Source: JBCCZC01 sp039188505
GTDB taxonomy: Bacteria > Pseudomonadota > Gammaproteobacteria > Xanthomonadales > SZUA-38
Reading direction: 5' to 3'
DNA: 27,445 nucleotides
NCBI GenBank assembly: GCA_039188505.1
Contig: JBCCZC010000016.1
Location: forward strand, 1 to 27,445
Positions within the stretch are counted from its first letter, which is position 1; every line of letters begins with the position of its first letter. Below are positions 1 to 7,052 of the stretch, piece after piece. The notes under the pieces are model-generated. The model was not told the origin of the DNA, searched no databases, and was given only the letters and a program-made list of their open reading frames with translations. The position numbers and the translations under genes are program-made.

Positions 1-375
1 ATCGTTGGCCCGATCACGTTTTGAAGCGCCAGCAGCCACCACTTCTGCCCGATGCTCGGGCGGCCTTCGATCGGCGTGCTGCCTAACGAGCATTCCAACC
101 TCATCGGGCTCTCGAAGTACTCGCGCCTGGCCGAGTGGATCATGAGTCGCCCCCAGATCCCGGAGGAGGCGATTACCCAGGTCGCGGACCTGCTGACCCA
201 CAAAGTAAGCCCGGACGGGCTGGCGGTGGTCATGGAAGCGCACCATTTCTGCATGTATTGGCGTGGAGTCAAGAACAACGAGACGAAAATGATCAAGAGT
301 GTGATGCGAGGATCGTTCCTGAAGGATCACACCCTCCGGCGCGAGTTCCTCACACTTCTTCGTCTGAAAGATTAA
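1..375 (+). CDS. folE: GTP cyclohydrolase I (FolE-type), 3' part, reading frame interrupted
   Basis: C-terminal part of a FolE-fold protein, cut by the window edge. FolE converts GTP to dihydroneopterin triphosphate, the first step of pterin and folate synthesis. From base 25 the frame gives SSHHF (bases 31-45), the His-His zinc/substrate region. NEHSNLIGLSKY, the EAHHFCMYWRGVK segment with the second zinc Cys, and a C-terminal MRGSFLKD extension typical of a short proteobacterial FolE subtype follow. An ATG at 52 would omit the HH motif, so it is unlikely to be the real start. The frame carries TGA at 22-24, although the codons before it (GPITF) also look FolE-like. Alternatively a one-base indel joins frame 2 (ARSRFEA) to frame 1. 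Either way the visible gene is broken, or there is a sequence error. The usual Cys two residues before HH is Ser here; a Cys follows at bases 46-48. It ends 12 bases before the BLUF gene. Confidence 0.75.
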
Positions 376-387
376 GGGGCTCGAATC

Positions 388-813
388 ATGCTCGTCCGAC
401 TGCTCTACGCCAGCTGCGCCGCCGAAGAGATCACCAGCAAGGAACTCGACGACATCCTTGAGAAATCCCGCGAGAACAACCCCGATGCCGGCATCACCGG
501 CCTGCTGTGCGTCGCCGATGATGTCTATATCCAGGTGCTCGAAGGTGGTCGTGTGGAGGTCTGCGATCTCTACAACACGATCGTCCGCGACGGCCGACAT
601 AGCGACGTCTGTCTGCTCCAGTTCGAGGAAATCTCCGAGCGGCTGTTCGGGCAGTGGACGATGGGGCGGGCGGATATCTCCAGGATCAACCCCGTGCTGC
701 TGCTGAAGTACTTCGAGAAGCCCGCGCTCCACCCCTTCGACGCTTCGGGGAACGCCACGATGGCATTGCTCACGGAGATCGAGACGGGCGCGATCGTCAC
801 GCGGCCGGAATAG
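388..813 (+). CDS. BLUF-domain blue-light sensor protein
   Basis: A 141-residue protein consisting of one BLUF domain (FAD-binding blue-light sensor) plus a short C-terminal helical tail. The residues of the flavin photocycle are present: Tyr7 in LLYAS, Asn31 in NNPDAGITG, Gln49 in YIQVLEG, and Trp90 and Met92 in WTMG. Each is exactly 14 lower than AppA Tyr21, Asn45, Gln63, Trp104 and Met106, so the domain should be photoactive. No effector domain (EAL, GGDEF, cyclase) is fused, as in PixD-like short BLUF proteins, which act through a partner protein. The gene follows folE by 12 bases and is probably co-transcribed. FolE-type genes sit near photolyase/cryptochrome genes in several proteobacteria because those enzymes use a folate antenna, so a light-response locus continuing to the left is plausible. 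Family assignment is firm; the output partner is unknown. Confidence 0.93.
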   Translation: MLVRLLYASCAAEEITSKELDDILEKSRENNPDAGITGLLCVADDVYIQVLEGGRVEVCDLYNTIVRDGRHSDVCLLQFEEISERLFGQWTMGRADISRINPVLLLKYFEKPALHPFDASGNATMALLTEIETGAIVTRPE

Positions 814-850
814 GCCTCGCTCTGCGGCTTCGGCTGCCGGCAGGCGAGGC
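814..850. terminator. Hairpin between convergent genes, possible bidirectional terminator
   Basis: GCCTCGC (814-820) pairs perfectly with GCGAGGC (844-850). Inside it CGGC and GCTG (one G-U pair) close a TTCG tetraloop at 829-832. It starts right after the BLUF stop codon and ends 9 bases before the stop of the opposing gene. There is no T-run, so intrinsic termination is only inferred from position and stability. Confidence 0.5.
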
Positions 851-858
851 TCGGCCCG

Positions 859-1281
859 CTACAGCACGATCGCGAGGTTGAAGCGCGCGTCCAGCTCAGC
901 GGCCGCGCGCGCGTAAGTCAGCGCCTCTTCGAGATCCTCGAGAACGCCGTCGCAGTCATTCCTGATCAACCCGAACTTGGGGCGAGCGCCTCGCACGTGC
1001 GCGGTCAACGCCGCCAGCAGCGCGACGGCGGCGCTCGCATCCACCCATCGGCCGTCTCGCGCCATCAGCTCGTCCGTGCTCTGCATGCCCTCGGGGAGCG
1101 CCAGCTGATCGAGGTTGACGCGGAGATCCGTGTCGTCCCACAGGGAAGAGAACGCGTCGTGATCCAACTCCCGTGCGATCCTGTCCAACCGCCGCTTGTG
1201 CCGGAACAGAAAAAGCAGGTCCGCCCCCTGGCTCTCGACGCCTGTCCCCACCAGGCGATTGGCCCACAGCACGGTGCTCAT
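859..1281 (-). CDS. Conserved hypothetical protein, 140 aa
   Basis: A soluble 140-residue protein with no signal peptide or membrane segment. It begins MSTVLWANRLV. The segments GMQSTDELMARDGRW and FGLIRNDCDGVLEDLEEAL look like conserved blocks of a small uncharacterised proteobacterial family that I recognise by appearance but cannot name. It is rich in Asp/Glu and Ala and probably mostly helical. It starts 14 bases after the stop of the large FG-GAP protein on the same strand, so it is likely read from the same transcript, although a cytosolic protein behind a secreted one suggests no shared function. A purine-rich GGCGGA lies about 14 bases before the ATG, a weak ribosome site. No function is assigned. 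Confidence 0.7.
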   Translation of the reverse strand: MSTVLWANRLVGTGVESQGADLLFLFRHKRRLDRIARELDHDAFSSLWDDTDLRVNLDQLALPEGMQSTDELMARDGRWVDASAAVALLAALTAHVRGARPKFGLIRNDCDGVLEDLEEALTYARAAAELDARFNLAIVL

Positions 1282-1295
1282 GGGGATCGGTCCGC

Positions 1296-4004
1296 CTACT
1301 CGAAGCCCGTCCCGAAGACGGTCTCGGCGTTGCTGAAGACGGTCGCGAGCCCCGTGTCGTCGCCGGCAGACGGTGAGCCCACGGCGACCTGGTCGCCGTC
1401 GAAACCGACCGCGGAGCCGAAGGCGTCACCGCTGTCGCTGCTCTCGCTCGAGAACTTGTCGACCTGGTTCCAGTCCGCGCCGTCCTGCTGGAACAGGTAG
1501 GCAGCACCGGTCCCGGCCGTCGAGCCCGTCGCCTGCGGCGCGCCTGCGATCAGCAGATCCCCGTTGAGCGCGATGGCGTCGCCGAGGCCTGCGCTGGCGA
1601 CCGGGTCCGCAGCGAGCAGCACGGCCGTCTGCACGACGTTCTGCCCGTCGAAGGCGAAGACGTGGGCCGCCCCGGCGTCCTCCTGGCCGGCGAGGTCCGA
1701 GCCCGGCGCACCGACCGCCAACGTCGTCCCCTCGATCGCCACGGCGGTACCGAAGCTGTCGCCTGCCGCCGCGCCCGGATTGGTGAACTTGCCAACGTTC
1801 GTATAGCCCCCGCCCCCGACCTCTTCGAAGAGCTGCGCCAGGCCGCTGGTGATGCCATTGAGCGCCTGGTTGGGTGCTCCGGCCACGACGAGCCCCTCGG
1901 AGGCCGCCACTGCCGTACCGAAGCCGTCGCCGGGCGAGGCTTCAGGATCCTGCAGGATGGCCTGCTGGGTAAACGAGGAGCCGCCGAACACGACCGCCGC
2001 GCCGCCGGTCTCGGCTGCTGGCGCGCCGACGACCATCGTGTTGCCGTTGATGGCGACGCTGGCGCCGAAGCTGTCGGCGCCATTGCCCCCACCGCCACCG
2101 AGGTTGGTGGCGACCAGAGCCTGGATGCCGCTGGGGTCGCCGCCGAGGGGCAGAACGTAGGCTGCGGGTTTGCGTCCCGAGCCACCGCCGCCCTTGGCTG
2201 CGGGGCCGGCGCCCGGGGCGCCGATGGCGAGGCTCTCGTCGTCGCAGGCGAGCGCCGCGCCGAACATGTCGCCGTTCTCCGGCTCGTCCGCGAAGATCTT
2301 CTCGTCGAAGACGTAATTCCGGCCCTCGCGCACGAAGGCATTGACGGCACCGGCGTCGGGGCCGGCGTCATCGTCTCCGGGGACGCCGACATAGAGGCGG
2401 TTGCCGCAGAGCGCGATGGCTCGACCCGCCTCGTCGAGGGCTTCGACATCGGCCGGCGTCAGGACCTGTTCTGCTTTCAGTCGCAGGACGATGGCGGTCA
2501 CCTCGCCGTTCTCCGGCACGGTGATGGGCGTTCCGTTGACCGCGTCGATGTCGCACTGCGTGCCGCCGCAGTCGAGTCCGTCGAAGATCTGGTTGATGAA
2601 GCCCGTCCCCTCCGCATCGGTGACCACGAAGTAGTCGCCGGGGTCGAAGGGACCGGCCGCAAAGGAACCGTCGTCCGCGCTGGCATCGCGGCTCACGAGG
2701 ACGCCTTCGCTGTCGAAGAAGCGAATGGCCACGTCCGCGATCGGGGCACGGTCGGTCGCCGCGACAACGGAGCCCCGGATCGTGCCGCCGGGAAAGACGG
2801 TGATGTCGATCGGGCCGTCCGTGACCACGCCGCCCGAGACCGTCACCGGCGTTCCCAGGGTGACATCGCAGCCGCCGGGGCAGGGAAACCCGTCGAAGAG
2901 GCCGTCGACGAACCGCAATCCCGTGAAGTCGAAGATCCCGGGGCCCTCGAACTCCTGCATGTTCGAATTGCGCGAGTCCAGGAAGACCGTGGCGACAAAA
3001 TAGGTGCCGTCGGGGAGTCCGTTGCGGGCCGCGTAGCCATCGGTCCCGAAGGGGCCGAAGCCGGCATACAGGCCGTTGGCGTTGTAGAAGTCTGCGCCGG
3101 CGGGCACCGTTTCCATGGTCACGCCATTAATCACGGCGCCGGTGACGATGGCGCCGAGGTCGAGCGTGAAAATCCGATCGTCGAGTTCTTCCCCGGGACC
3201 GGTGATGACGATCGGTGATTCCGCACCGACCGGACAGCTTCTCCGCGGGCAAGGGGTGCCGTTGTGGGTCTCGTCGATGTAGCCGAGATTGCTCGTCGTC
3301 GCCGCCGTCAGCACATACTGGCCTGGCGGCAGGAGAATGCCGAATCGATCGCCGAACTGGAACGCGACGTTCAGGAAGCGGCCGCTGGTGTCAGTGACCT
3401 CGGCACGTCGAGCGAAGCCACCGGTCAGCGGCGTGCCGGCGGCGTCCTGGAGCTGTCCGCCGATGAAGCTCGCCGGATCCAGGGTCGCGTTGATGTTGCG
3501 GATGCCCCCCGAGCCGACGTCGAGGGGCGTATCGACGCCCGCGAAGCAGGCGTTCTGGAAATCGCAGTAGACCGGGAAGCCTTCCCGCGTGGCGGAGTAC
3601 TGTTCGCGCGTGTACTGCCCGAGGAAGTTGCCTTCGCCATCACCGGCCGCAAAGGTGACCCGATAGCGTCCTGGCGGAACCTGGATCTCATAGTCGCCAT
3701 TCGAGTCGGTCAAGCCTTCGAAGACAAGGTCGAAGTTAGGCAGCGTAAACGCGAAGGCCGTCACCAGTGCGATGGGCTCGCCCGTGCTCGAGTCGGTCAC
3801 CCGGCCGCGGATGGGCACCGTCACGCCCTTGGGCTTCGCGGGTCGGTGCCCGTCCAGGTAGGCCCGCGTTGCTGCCGCTGCCGCCTCCTGGCCAGCCAGG
3901 TACGCAGCCCAGGCCGGATCGCGATCGTTCGGTGCCGTCGGTTCCGCGTGGACCGAAAGGGCCAGAGCAAGCAGGATCAGGGGCAGGCAGGTCCGGTATT
4001 CCAT
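1296..4004 (-). CDS. Secreted carboxypeptidase-regulatory-like / FG-GAP repeat protein
   Basis: A 902-residue exported protein. Residues 1-20 form a Sec signal peptide ending in VHA. After a linker come about four transthyretin-like carboxypeptidase regulatory modules (roughly 62-120, 183-240, 285-345 and 400-470), recognisable by GRVTDSSTGEPI, PPGRYRV, LPDGTYFV and PGDYFVV. Several are followed by a paired-Cys segment such as PCPGGC or CGGTQC ending in TPV or TPI plus V. From about 515 to 890 there are six or seven FG-GAP/beta-propeller-like repeats of the pattern GD.FG.A(V/L)A.....(L/V)A(I/V)GAP. The protein ends ETVFGTGFE, a Gly-Phe-Glu tail seen on many secreted proteins of Wenzhouxiangella-like bacteria. 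A surface adhesion or matrix role is inferred only. The start is supported by GAGGAA 10 bases upstream and by the signal peptide. A decayed copy of its 3' end lies just upstream (4083-4222). Confidence 0.85.
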   Translation of the reverse strand: MEYRTCLPLILLALALSVHAEPTAPNDRDPAWAAYLAGQEAAAAATRAYLDGHRPAKPKGVTVPIRGRVTDSSTGEPIALVTAFAFTLPNFDLVFEGLTDSNGDYEIQVPPGRYRVTFAAGDGEGNFLGQYTREQYSATREGFPVYCDFQNACFAGVDTPLDVGSGGIRNINATLDPASFIGGQLQDAAGTPLTGGFARRAEVTDTSGRFLNVAFQFGDRFGILLPPGQYVLTAATTSNLGYIDETHNGTPCPRRSCPVGAESPIVITGPGEELDDRIFTLDLGAIVTGAVINGVTMETVPAGADFYNANGLYAGFGPFGTDGYAARNGLPDGTYFVATVFLDSRNSNMQEFEGPGIFDFTGLRFVDGLFDGFPCPGGCDVTLGTPVTVSGGVVTDGPIDITVFPGGTIRGSVVAATDRAPIADVAIRFFDSEGVLVSRDASADDGSFAAGPFDPGDYFVVTDAEGTGFINQIFDGLDCGGTQCDIDAVNGTPITVPENGEVTAIVLRLKAEQVLTPADVEALDEAGRAIALCGNRLYVGVPGDDDAGPDAGAVNAFVREGRNYVFDEKIFADEPENGDMFGAALACDDESLAIGAPGAGPAAKGGGGSGRKPAAYVLPLGGDPSGIQALVATNLGGGGGNGADSFGASVAINGNTMVVGAPAAETGGAAVVFGGSSFTQQAILQDPEASPGDGFGTAVAASEGLVVAGAPNQALNGITSGLAQLFEEVGGGGYTNVGKFTNPGAAAGDSFGTAVAIEGTTLAVGAPGSDLAGQEDAGAAHVFAFDGQNVVQTAVLLAADPVASAGLGDAIALNGDLLIAGAPQATGSTAGTGAAYLFQQDGADWNQVDKFSSESSDSGDAFGSAVGFDGDQVAVGSPSAGDDTGLATVFSNAETVFGTGFE

Positions 4005-4033
4005 CGCCGACGTTCCTCGTTCGTTGCAAGCCT

Positions 4034-4063
4034 GCTATAGCACTCGCTGCGGTCTTCTCGCAA
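4034..4063 (-). promoter_or_regulatory. Possible sigma-70 promoter of the FG-GAP gene
   Basis: On the minus strand TTGCGA (4063-4058) and an extended -10, TGC followed by TATAGC (4039-4034), are 18 bases apart. They lie about 30 bases upstream of the start at 4004, between the pseudogene remnant and the FG-GAP gene. Match to consensus is moderate, four of six bases in each box. Confidence 0.35.
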
Positions 4064-4082
4064 GGTCGCCCGCGGGTTCCGG

Positions 4083-4222
4083 CTACTCGAAGCCGGCCCG
4101 AATACCGTCTCGGGTTTGTTCAAAGATCGTCGCCAACCGGAGTCGTCGTTCGCGGCGGGCGAGCCGACCGCGATCTGATCGCCATCGAAGCGGACCGCCG
4201 ACCCGAAGTCGTCGCCGCTCCC
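4083..4222 (-). pseudogene. Decayed 3' end of an FG-GAP paralogue
   Basis: The minus strand encodes GSGDDFGSAVRFDGDQ, then IAVGSPAANDDSG. This closely matches SGDAFGSAVGFDGDQ and VAVGSPSAGDDTG at the C-terminus of the 902-residue protein. After DDSG the match continues only by changing frame: LATIF in one frame, PETVFG back in the first, then AGFE and TAG (4085-4083) in another. Aligned to the intact 3' end, this needs one base lost after GG, one gained in the AACAAA stretch and one lost before GCTTCGAG. There is no start codon and no upstream part. Homology begins about 15 bases beyond the stop of the BciA-type gene. The simplest reading is a tandem paralogue deleted except for its last ~47 codons, now collecting frameshifts. 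Confidence 0.8.
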
Positions 4223-4236
4223 GAACAGAGCCGCCG

Positions 4237-5220
4237 TCAATCGCTGCGCTCGAACAGCGCGTGTTCGCCCGCCCGGTGTCCGTCGAGCCCGACCTCGAGG
4301 ACGCGCGCGTAGAAATCACGGAGCGTGGCGGTGCCGAACTCCGGTGTGGTCTGGGCGTCGTATCGTTCCCTCTCGGAATCCCAAAGCAGCATTGATTCGG
4401 TCGCGTAGTAGCGGCCGATTCGCGCGAATTCGGCCTTGTCCGCAAGACGCGATGACAACCTGCCGGCGATACCCAAGGCACCTGCGGCGATGTCGAACAG
4501 CCGGACCGGTACGTGGCGAAAACGGGGTTCGACGCCACAGAGCTCGCAGAGCAGACGTCCCTGCGCGAGGGGGGTGAGGGCGGGGCCGGGGCCGCCGATC
4601 GGGAGGATCGCGCGGTCTCGCGACGGGTCGACGAGACAGTCGGCGAGGAACCGGGCAACGTCGGCCTCGCCGATCGGCTTGCAGGCGGTGAGCTCACCGT
4701 TACCGAAGACCAGAAAGGGCTTGCCGTCGCGGACGCGCTCGACCTGCCCGGCCAGCGAGCGGAAGTAGGCGGTCGGTCGGACGATGGTCCACGCGAGCTC
4801 CGACCGAACGAGGGCGGCCTCGAAGGCGAGCTTTGCGTGCTGGAACGCAAGTCTCGGCTTCTGCACGCAGATCGCCGACAGCAGGACGAAGCGCCCGGCG
4901 CCGGACCGCTCGGCTGCGGCAAGCAGATTCAGGTTGGCGTCCCGCTCCACGCGCCAGGCGTCGGTGACGCCACCGCCGCGCGTTGCGATGCAGGAATAGA
5001 CGGCGTCCGGGGCGTTTCCGTGGAAGACCGCTGCGAGCGCGCCCTCGTCGAACAGGTCGACCCGCTCGATCTCGACCGAAGCCGGCCAGCGATCCGCCGG
5101 AATCGCCGCCTCCGGTCTGACCAGGGCGGTGACGGCAAGACCGCGCTGCGCGAGCTCCGCGACCAGGACCTGACCGATGTAGCCGGTCGCGCCGGCGACG
5201 AGGACGCGACGATCGGTCAC
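4237..5220 (-). CDS. bciA: BciA-type NADPH-dependent divinyl (proto)chlorophyllide 8-vinyl reductase homologue
   Basis: A 327-residue extended short-chain dehydrogenase/NmrA-like protein. Residues 10-16 (GATGYIG) form the Rossmann dinucleotide loop. SAICVQKP (115-122), AFQHAKLAFE, IVRPTAYF, GNGELTACKPI (173-183), LPIGGPGPALTP and KAEFARIGRYYATESML match the plant DVR/bacterial BciA family that reduces the 8-vinyl group of chlorophyll intermediates. A GEHALF tail near the end also fits. No other bacteriochlorophyll or carotenoid gene is in the window, so the host may be a phototroph with the gene outside the main cluster, or the enzyme may have another substrate. It lies 22 bases after the PPC-like gene and is probably co-transcribed. 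Family assignment is good; the reaction in this organism is uncertain. Confidence 0.75.
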   Translation of the reverse strand: MTDRRVLVAGATGYIGQVLVAELAQRGLAVTALVRPEAAIPADRWPASVEIERVDLFDEGALAAVFHGNAPDAVYSCIATRGGGVTDAWRVERDANLNLLAAAERSGAGRFVLLSAICVQKPRLAFQHAKLAFEAALVRSELAWTIVRPTAYFRSLAGQVERVRDGKPFLVFGNGELTACKPIGEADVARFLADCLVDPSRDRAILPIGGPGPALTPLAQGRLLCELCGVEPRFRHVPVRLFDIAAGALGIAGRLSSRLADKAEFARIGRYYATESMLLWDSERERYDAQTTPEFGTATLRDFYARVLEVGLDGHRAGEHALFERSD

Positions 5221-5242
5221 GGCGCTGAGGAGCTTTTCAGCG

Positions 5243-5677
5243 CTAGAGCTCCCGGGCGTAGAGCGTGACGCCGTAGGAGCAGGGCTCGACGTCGCAATCG
5301 ATCATCTGGACCTCGAGGTAGTAGACGCCCGCATAGTCGGGTTGTCCCGAAATGATCGGTACGTCGTCGATCTCGACGTCCTCGGCGATGCGATCGCCGT
5401 CGTCGTCGTAGATGACGAGATCAAGGTCACTGCAGTCCTCGTCGCACACGCCGATGGCGATGTACTCGTAGAAGTCGCTGAGCTCCAGCGTGTAGGCCTC
5501 CGAGTCGCTCTCGTCCAGGCTGTCGATGAAGGTCTTCGAGATCTTGTTGAAGCCCGCATTCCGGAACTCCCGGCTAGCGGCATCGATCTGGTCACTGACC
5601 TGTTCTTCCCAGACGGTCTGGGCTTGCGCCGACGCGGCGAGACCCAGGCTCAGGAGCATGGTGGCGAATCTTCTCAT
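5243..5677 (-). CDS. Secreted PPC-like beta-sandwich protein, 144 aa
   Basis: Signal peptide MRRFATMLLSLGLAASAQA, then a very acidic mature domain (DESDSE, EDCSDLDLVIYDDDGD). The order DLDLVIYDDDGDRIAEDV, then AGVYYLEVQM, then SYGVTLYA follows the bacterial pre-peptidase C-terminal (PPC) fold, here free-standing. Four Cys are present (CDEDC, and CDVEPC nearer the end), which could form disulphides in the periplasm. I chose the ATG at 5677 over the longer open frame because it begins a clean signal peptide and is preceded by GGGGGAAAG about eight bases upstream. Precise role unknown; calcium or carbohydrate binding is conceivable. It leads the minus-strand group that continues into the BciA-type gene. 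Confidence 0.8.
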   Translation of the reverse strand: MRRFATMLLSLGLAASAQAQTVWEEQVSDQIDAASREFRNAGFNKISKTFIDSLDESDSEAYTLELSDFYEYIAIGVCDEDCSDLDLVIYDDDGDRIAEDVEIDDVPIISGQPDYAGVYYLEVQMIDCDVEPCSYGVTLYAREL

Positions 5678-5696
5678 GGTGATTCTTTCCCCCGTG

Positions 5697-5754
5697 GGGT
5701 CCGCGAGTCGGACCCGGTAGCCACAGTCTGCTGCGCCTTGCGGACGTGCGCAAG
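5697..5754. promoter_or_regulatory. Two perfect inverted repeats in a divergent promoter region
   Basis: Within the 160-base spacer between divergent genes, GGGTCCG (5697-5703) and CGGACCC (5709-5715) form a seven-base stem with a five-base loop, 20 bases before the minus-strand ATG. CTTGCG (5737-5742) and CGCAAG (5749-5754) form a second stem. The first would lie in the leader of the PPC-like gene. They could be operators or leader hairpins; no clear -35/-10 pair was found. Confidence 0.35.
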
Positions 5755-5837
5755 CGACTCCTGAGACGTCCGGCTGCCTACGCCGCCACGACACCATCGC
5801 TGGCAGGCTCTCGAGCTCATTCTCGAGGAGCCCGACA

Positions 5838-6974
5838 ATGGCGATCCGCACCGCGTTTCCGACCTTGCTGCTGCTGTTCGCGTTCGGCGCGCAAGCGCAG
5901 GACGACCTGCCTTTCGATGTCGAGGTAATCACTGCCTTCGACGAACCCTGGGCCCATGCCTTCCTCCCCGACGGGCGCCTGCTTGTCACGGAGAAGAAGG
6001 GTTCGGTCCAGCTGGTGACCCAGGATGGCCAGAAGATCCCGGTGAGTGGCATCCCGGACGTGGACTACGGGGGCCAGGGCGGCCTTGGCGACGTGGCGCT
6101 GCACCCCGATTTCGAGAGCAACGGCCTGATCTACCTGAGCTACGCCGAAGCCGGGGTAGCAGACACCCGTGGGGCCGCGGTGGCCCGGGGTCGCCTCGAC
6201 CTCGAAGGTCGCCGCCCGCGCCTCGAAGATGTCGAGGTCATCTGGCGGCAGTATCCGAAGCTCTTTGGCTATGGTCACTACGGGCATCGCCTGCTCTTCG
6301 ACGGTGACGGCTACCTCTGGATTACCTCCGGCGACCGCCAGAAGTTCACACCCTCCCAGGACATGCAGTCCAACGTTGGCAAGATCCTCCGCGTGAACGA
6401 CGATGGCTCGGAGCCCGAGGACAATCCCTTCGTGAACTACATCGAGGAGGAACCACTCGTCGACGATATCGGCGTGTACGGCCAGATCTGGTCCCTCGGC
6501 CACCGGAATCCGCTGGGAATCGATACCGACCTCGGCGGCCGCGTCTGGTCGATCGAGATGGGGCCGCTGCACGGCGACGAGCTGAACCTGATCGAGCGGG
6601 CGGGCAACTACGGCTATCCGGAGGTTTCGAACGGCGACCACTACGATCGTCGCGAAATTCCCGATCACGACACGCGGCCGGAGTTCCTCGCTCCCCAGGC
6701 CTGGTGGGATCCCGCGATCTCGCCCGGCGATCTTCACATCGTCCGCGGTGAGCTGTTCACCGCCTGGCGCGGCAATGCGCTGGCCGCCGGCCTCTCGTCG
6801 CAGGCCATCGTGCGCCTCGAGCTGGGTGATACCACGGCCCGTGAGGTCGAGCGCTACGAGATGGGCGCCCGCATCCGCGGCATCACCGAAGGGCCAGCCG
6901 GGGCACTGTGGGTGCTCGAAGATGAGCGCCGCGACAGCCAGGGGCGGCTGCTGAAGCTCACGCCGAAGGAGTAG
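5838..6974 (+). CDS. PQQ-dependent aldose sugar dehydrogenase (Asd/YliI-type), periplasmic
   Basis: A 378-residue soluble quinoprotein of the sorbosone/glucose dehydrogenase family. It has a signal peptide (about 1-20, ending GAQA) and a six-bladed propeller. Family blocks are FDEPWAHAFLPDGRLLVTEK (33-52), GQGGLGDVALHPDF (79-92), GHYGHRLLF (146-154, with the likely catalytic His147), GHRNPLGID (221-229) and MGPLHGDELNLI (241-252). The closing segment is EDERRDSQGRLLKL. Such enzymes oxidise aldoses in the periplasm and pass electrons to quinones; they need external PQQ or pqq genes, none of which are in this window. The start is supported by GAGGAG seven bases upstream. It is a single-gene unit, divergent from the PPC-like gene and facing a strong hairpin at its 3' end. 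True substrate unknown. Confidence 0.9.
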   Translation: MAIRTAFPTLLLLFAFGAQAQDDLPFDVEVITAFDEPWAHAFLPDGRLLVTEKKGSVQLVTQDGQKIPVSGIPDVDYGGQGGLGDVALHPDFESNGLIYLSYAEAGVADTRGAAVARGRLDLEGRRPRLEDVEVIWRQYPKLFGYGHYGHRLLFDGDGYLWITSGDRQKFTPSQDMQSNVGKILRVNDDGSEPEDNPFVNYIEEEPLVDDIGVYGQIWSLGHRNPLGIDTDLGGRVWSIEMGPLHGDELNLIERAGNYGYPEVSNGDHYDRREIPDHDTRPEFLAPQAWWDPAISPGDLHIVRGELFTAWRGNALAAGLSSQAIVRLELGDTTAREVERYEMGARIRGITEGPAGALWVLEDERRDSQGRLLKLTPKE

Positions 6975-7021
6975 TCCGAACTCGGCCGGATGATCCCGAG
7001 GGGACTCCCGGCGTTCGATGT

Positions 7022-7043
7022 GCCTCGCGGCTTGCCGCGGGGC
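7022..7043. terminator. Hairpin between convergent genes, probable terminator
   Basis: GCCTCGCGG (7022-7030) pairs with CCGCGGGGC (7035-7043), a nine-pair stem with one G-T wobble and a CTTG loop. It sits in the 78-base spacer between the sugar dehydrogenase stop and the opposing permease stop. No long T-run follows, so strength is uncertain. Confidence 0.5.
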
Positions 7044-7052
7044 GCGGTTTCG

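Noticed and set aside
1662..3218. Long plus-strand open frame of 518 codons
   Set aside because: It lies antisense to the FG-GAP protein, whose minus-strand frame has a signal peptide, domain repeats and a conserved tail; the plus frame has no family resemblance.
5817..6737. Minus-strand open frame of 306 codons
   Set aside because: Antisense to the PQQ sugar dehydrogenase with intact motifs.
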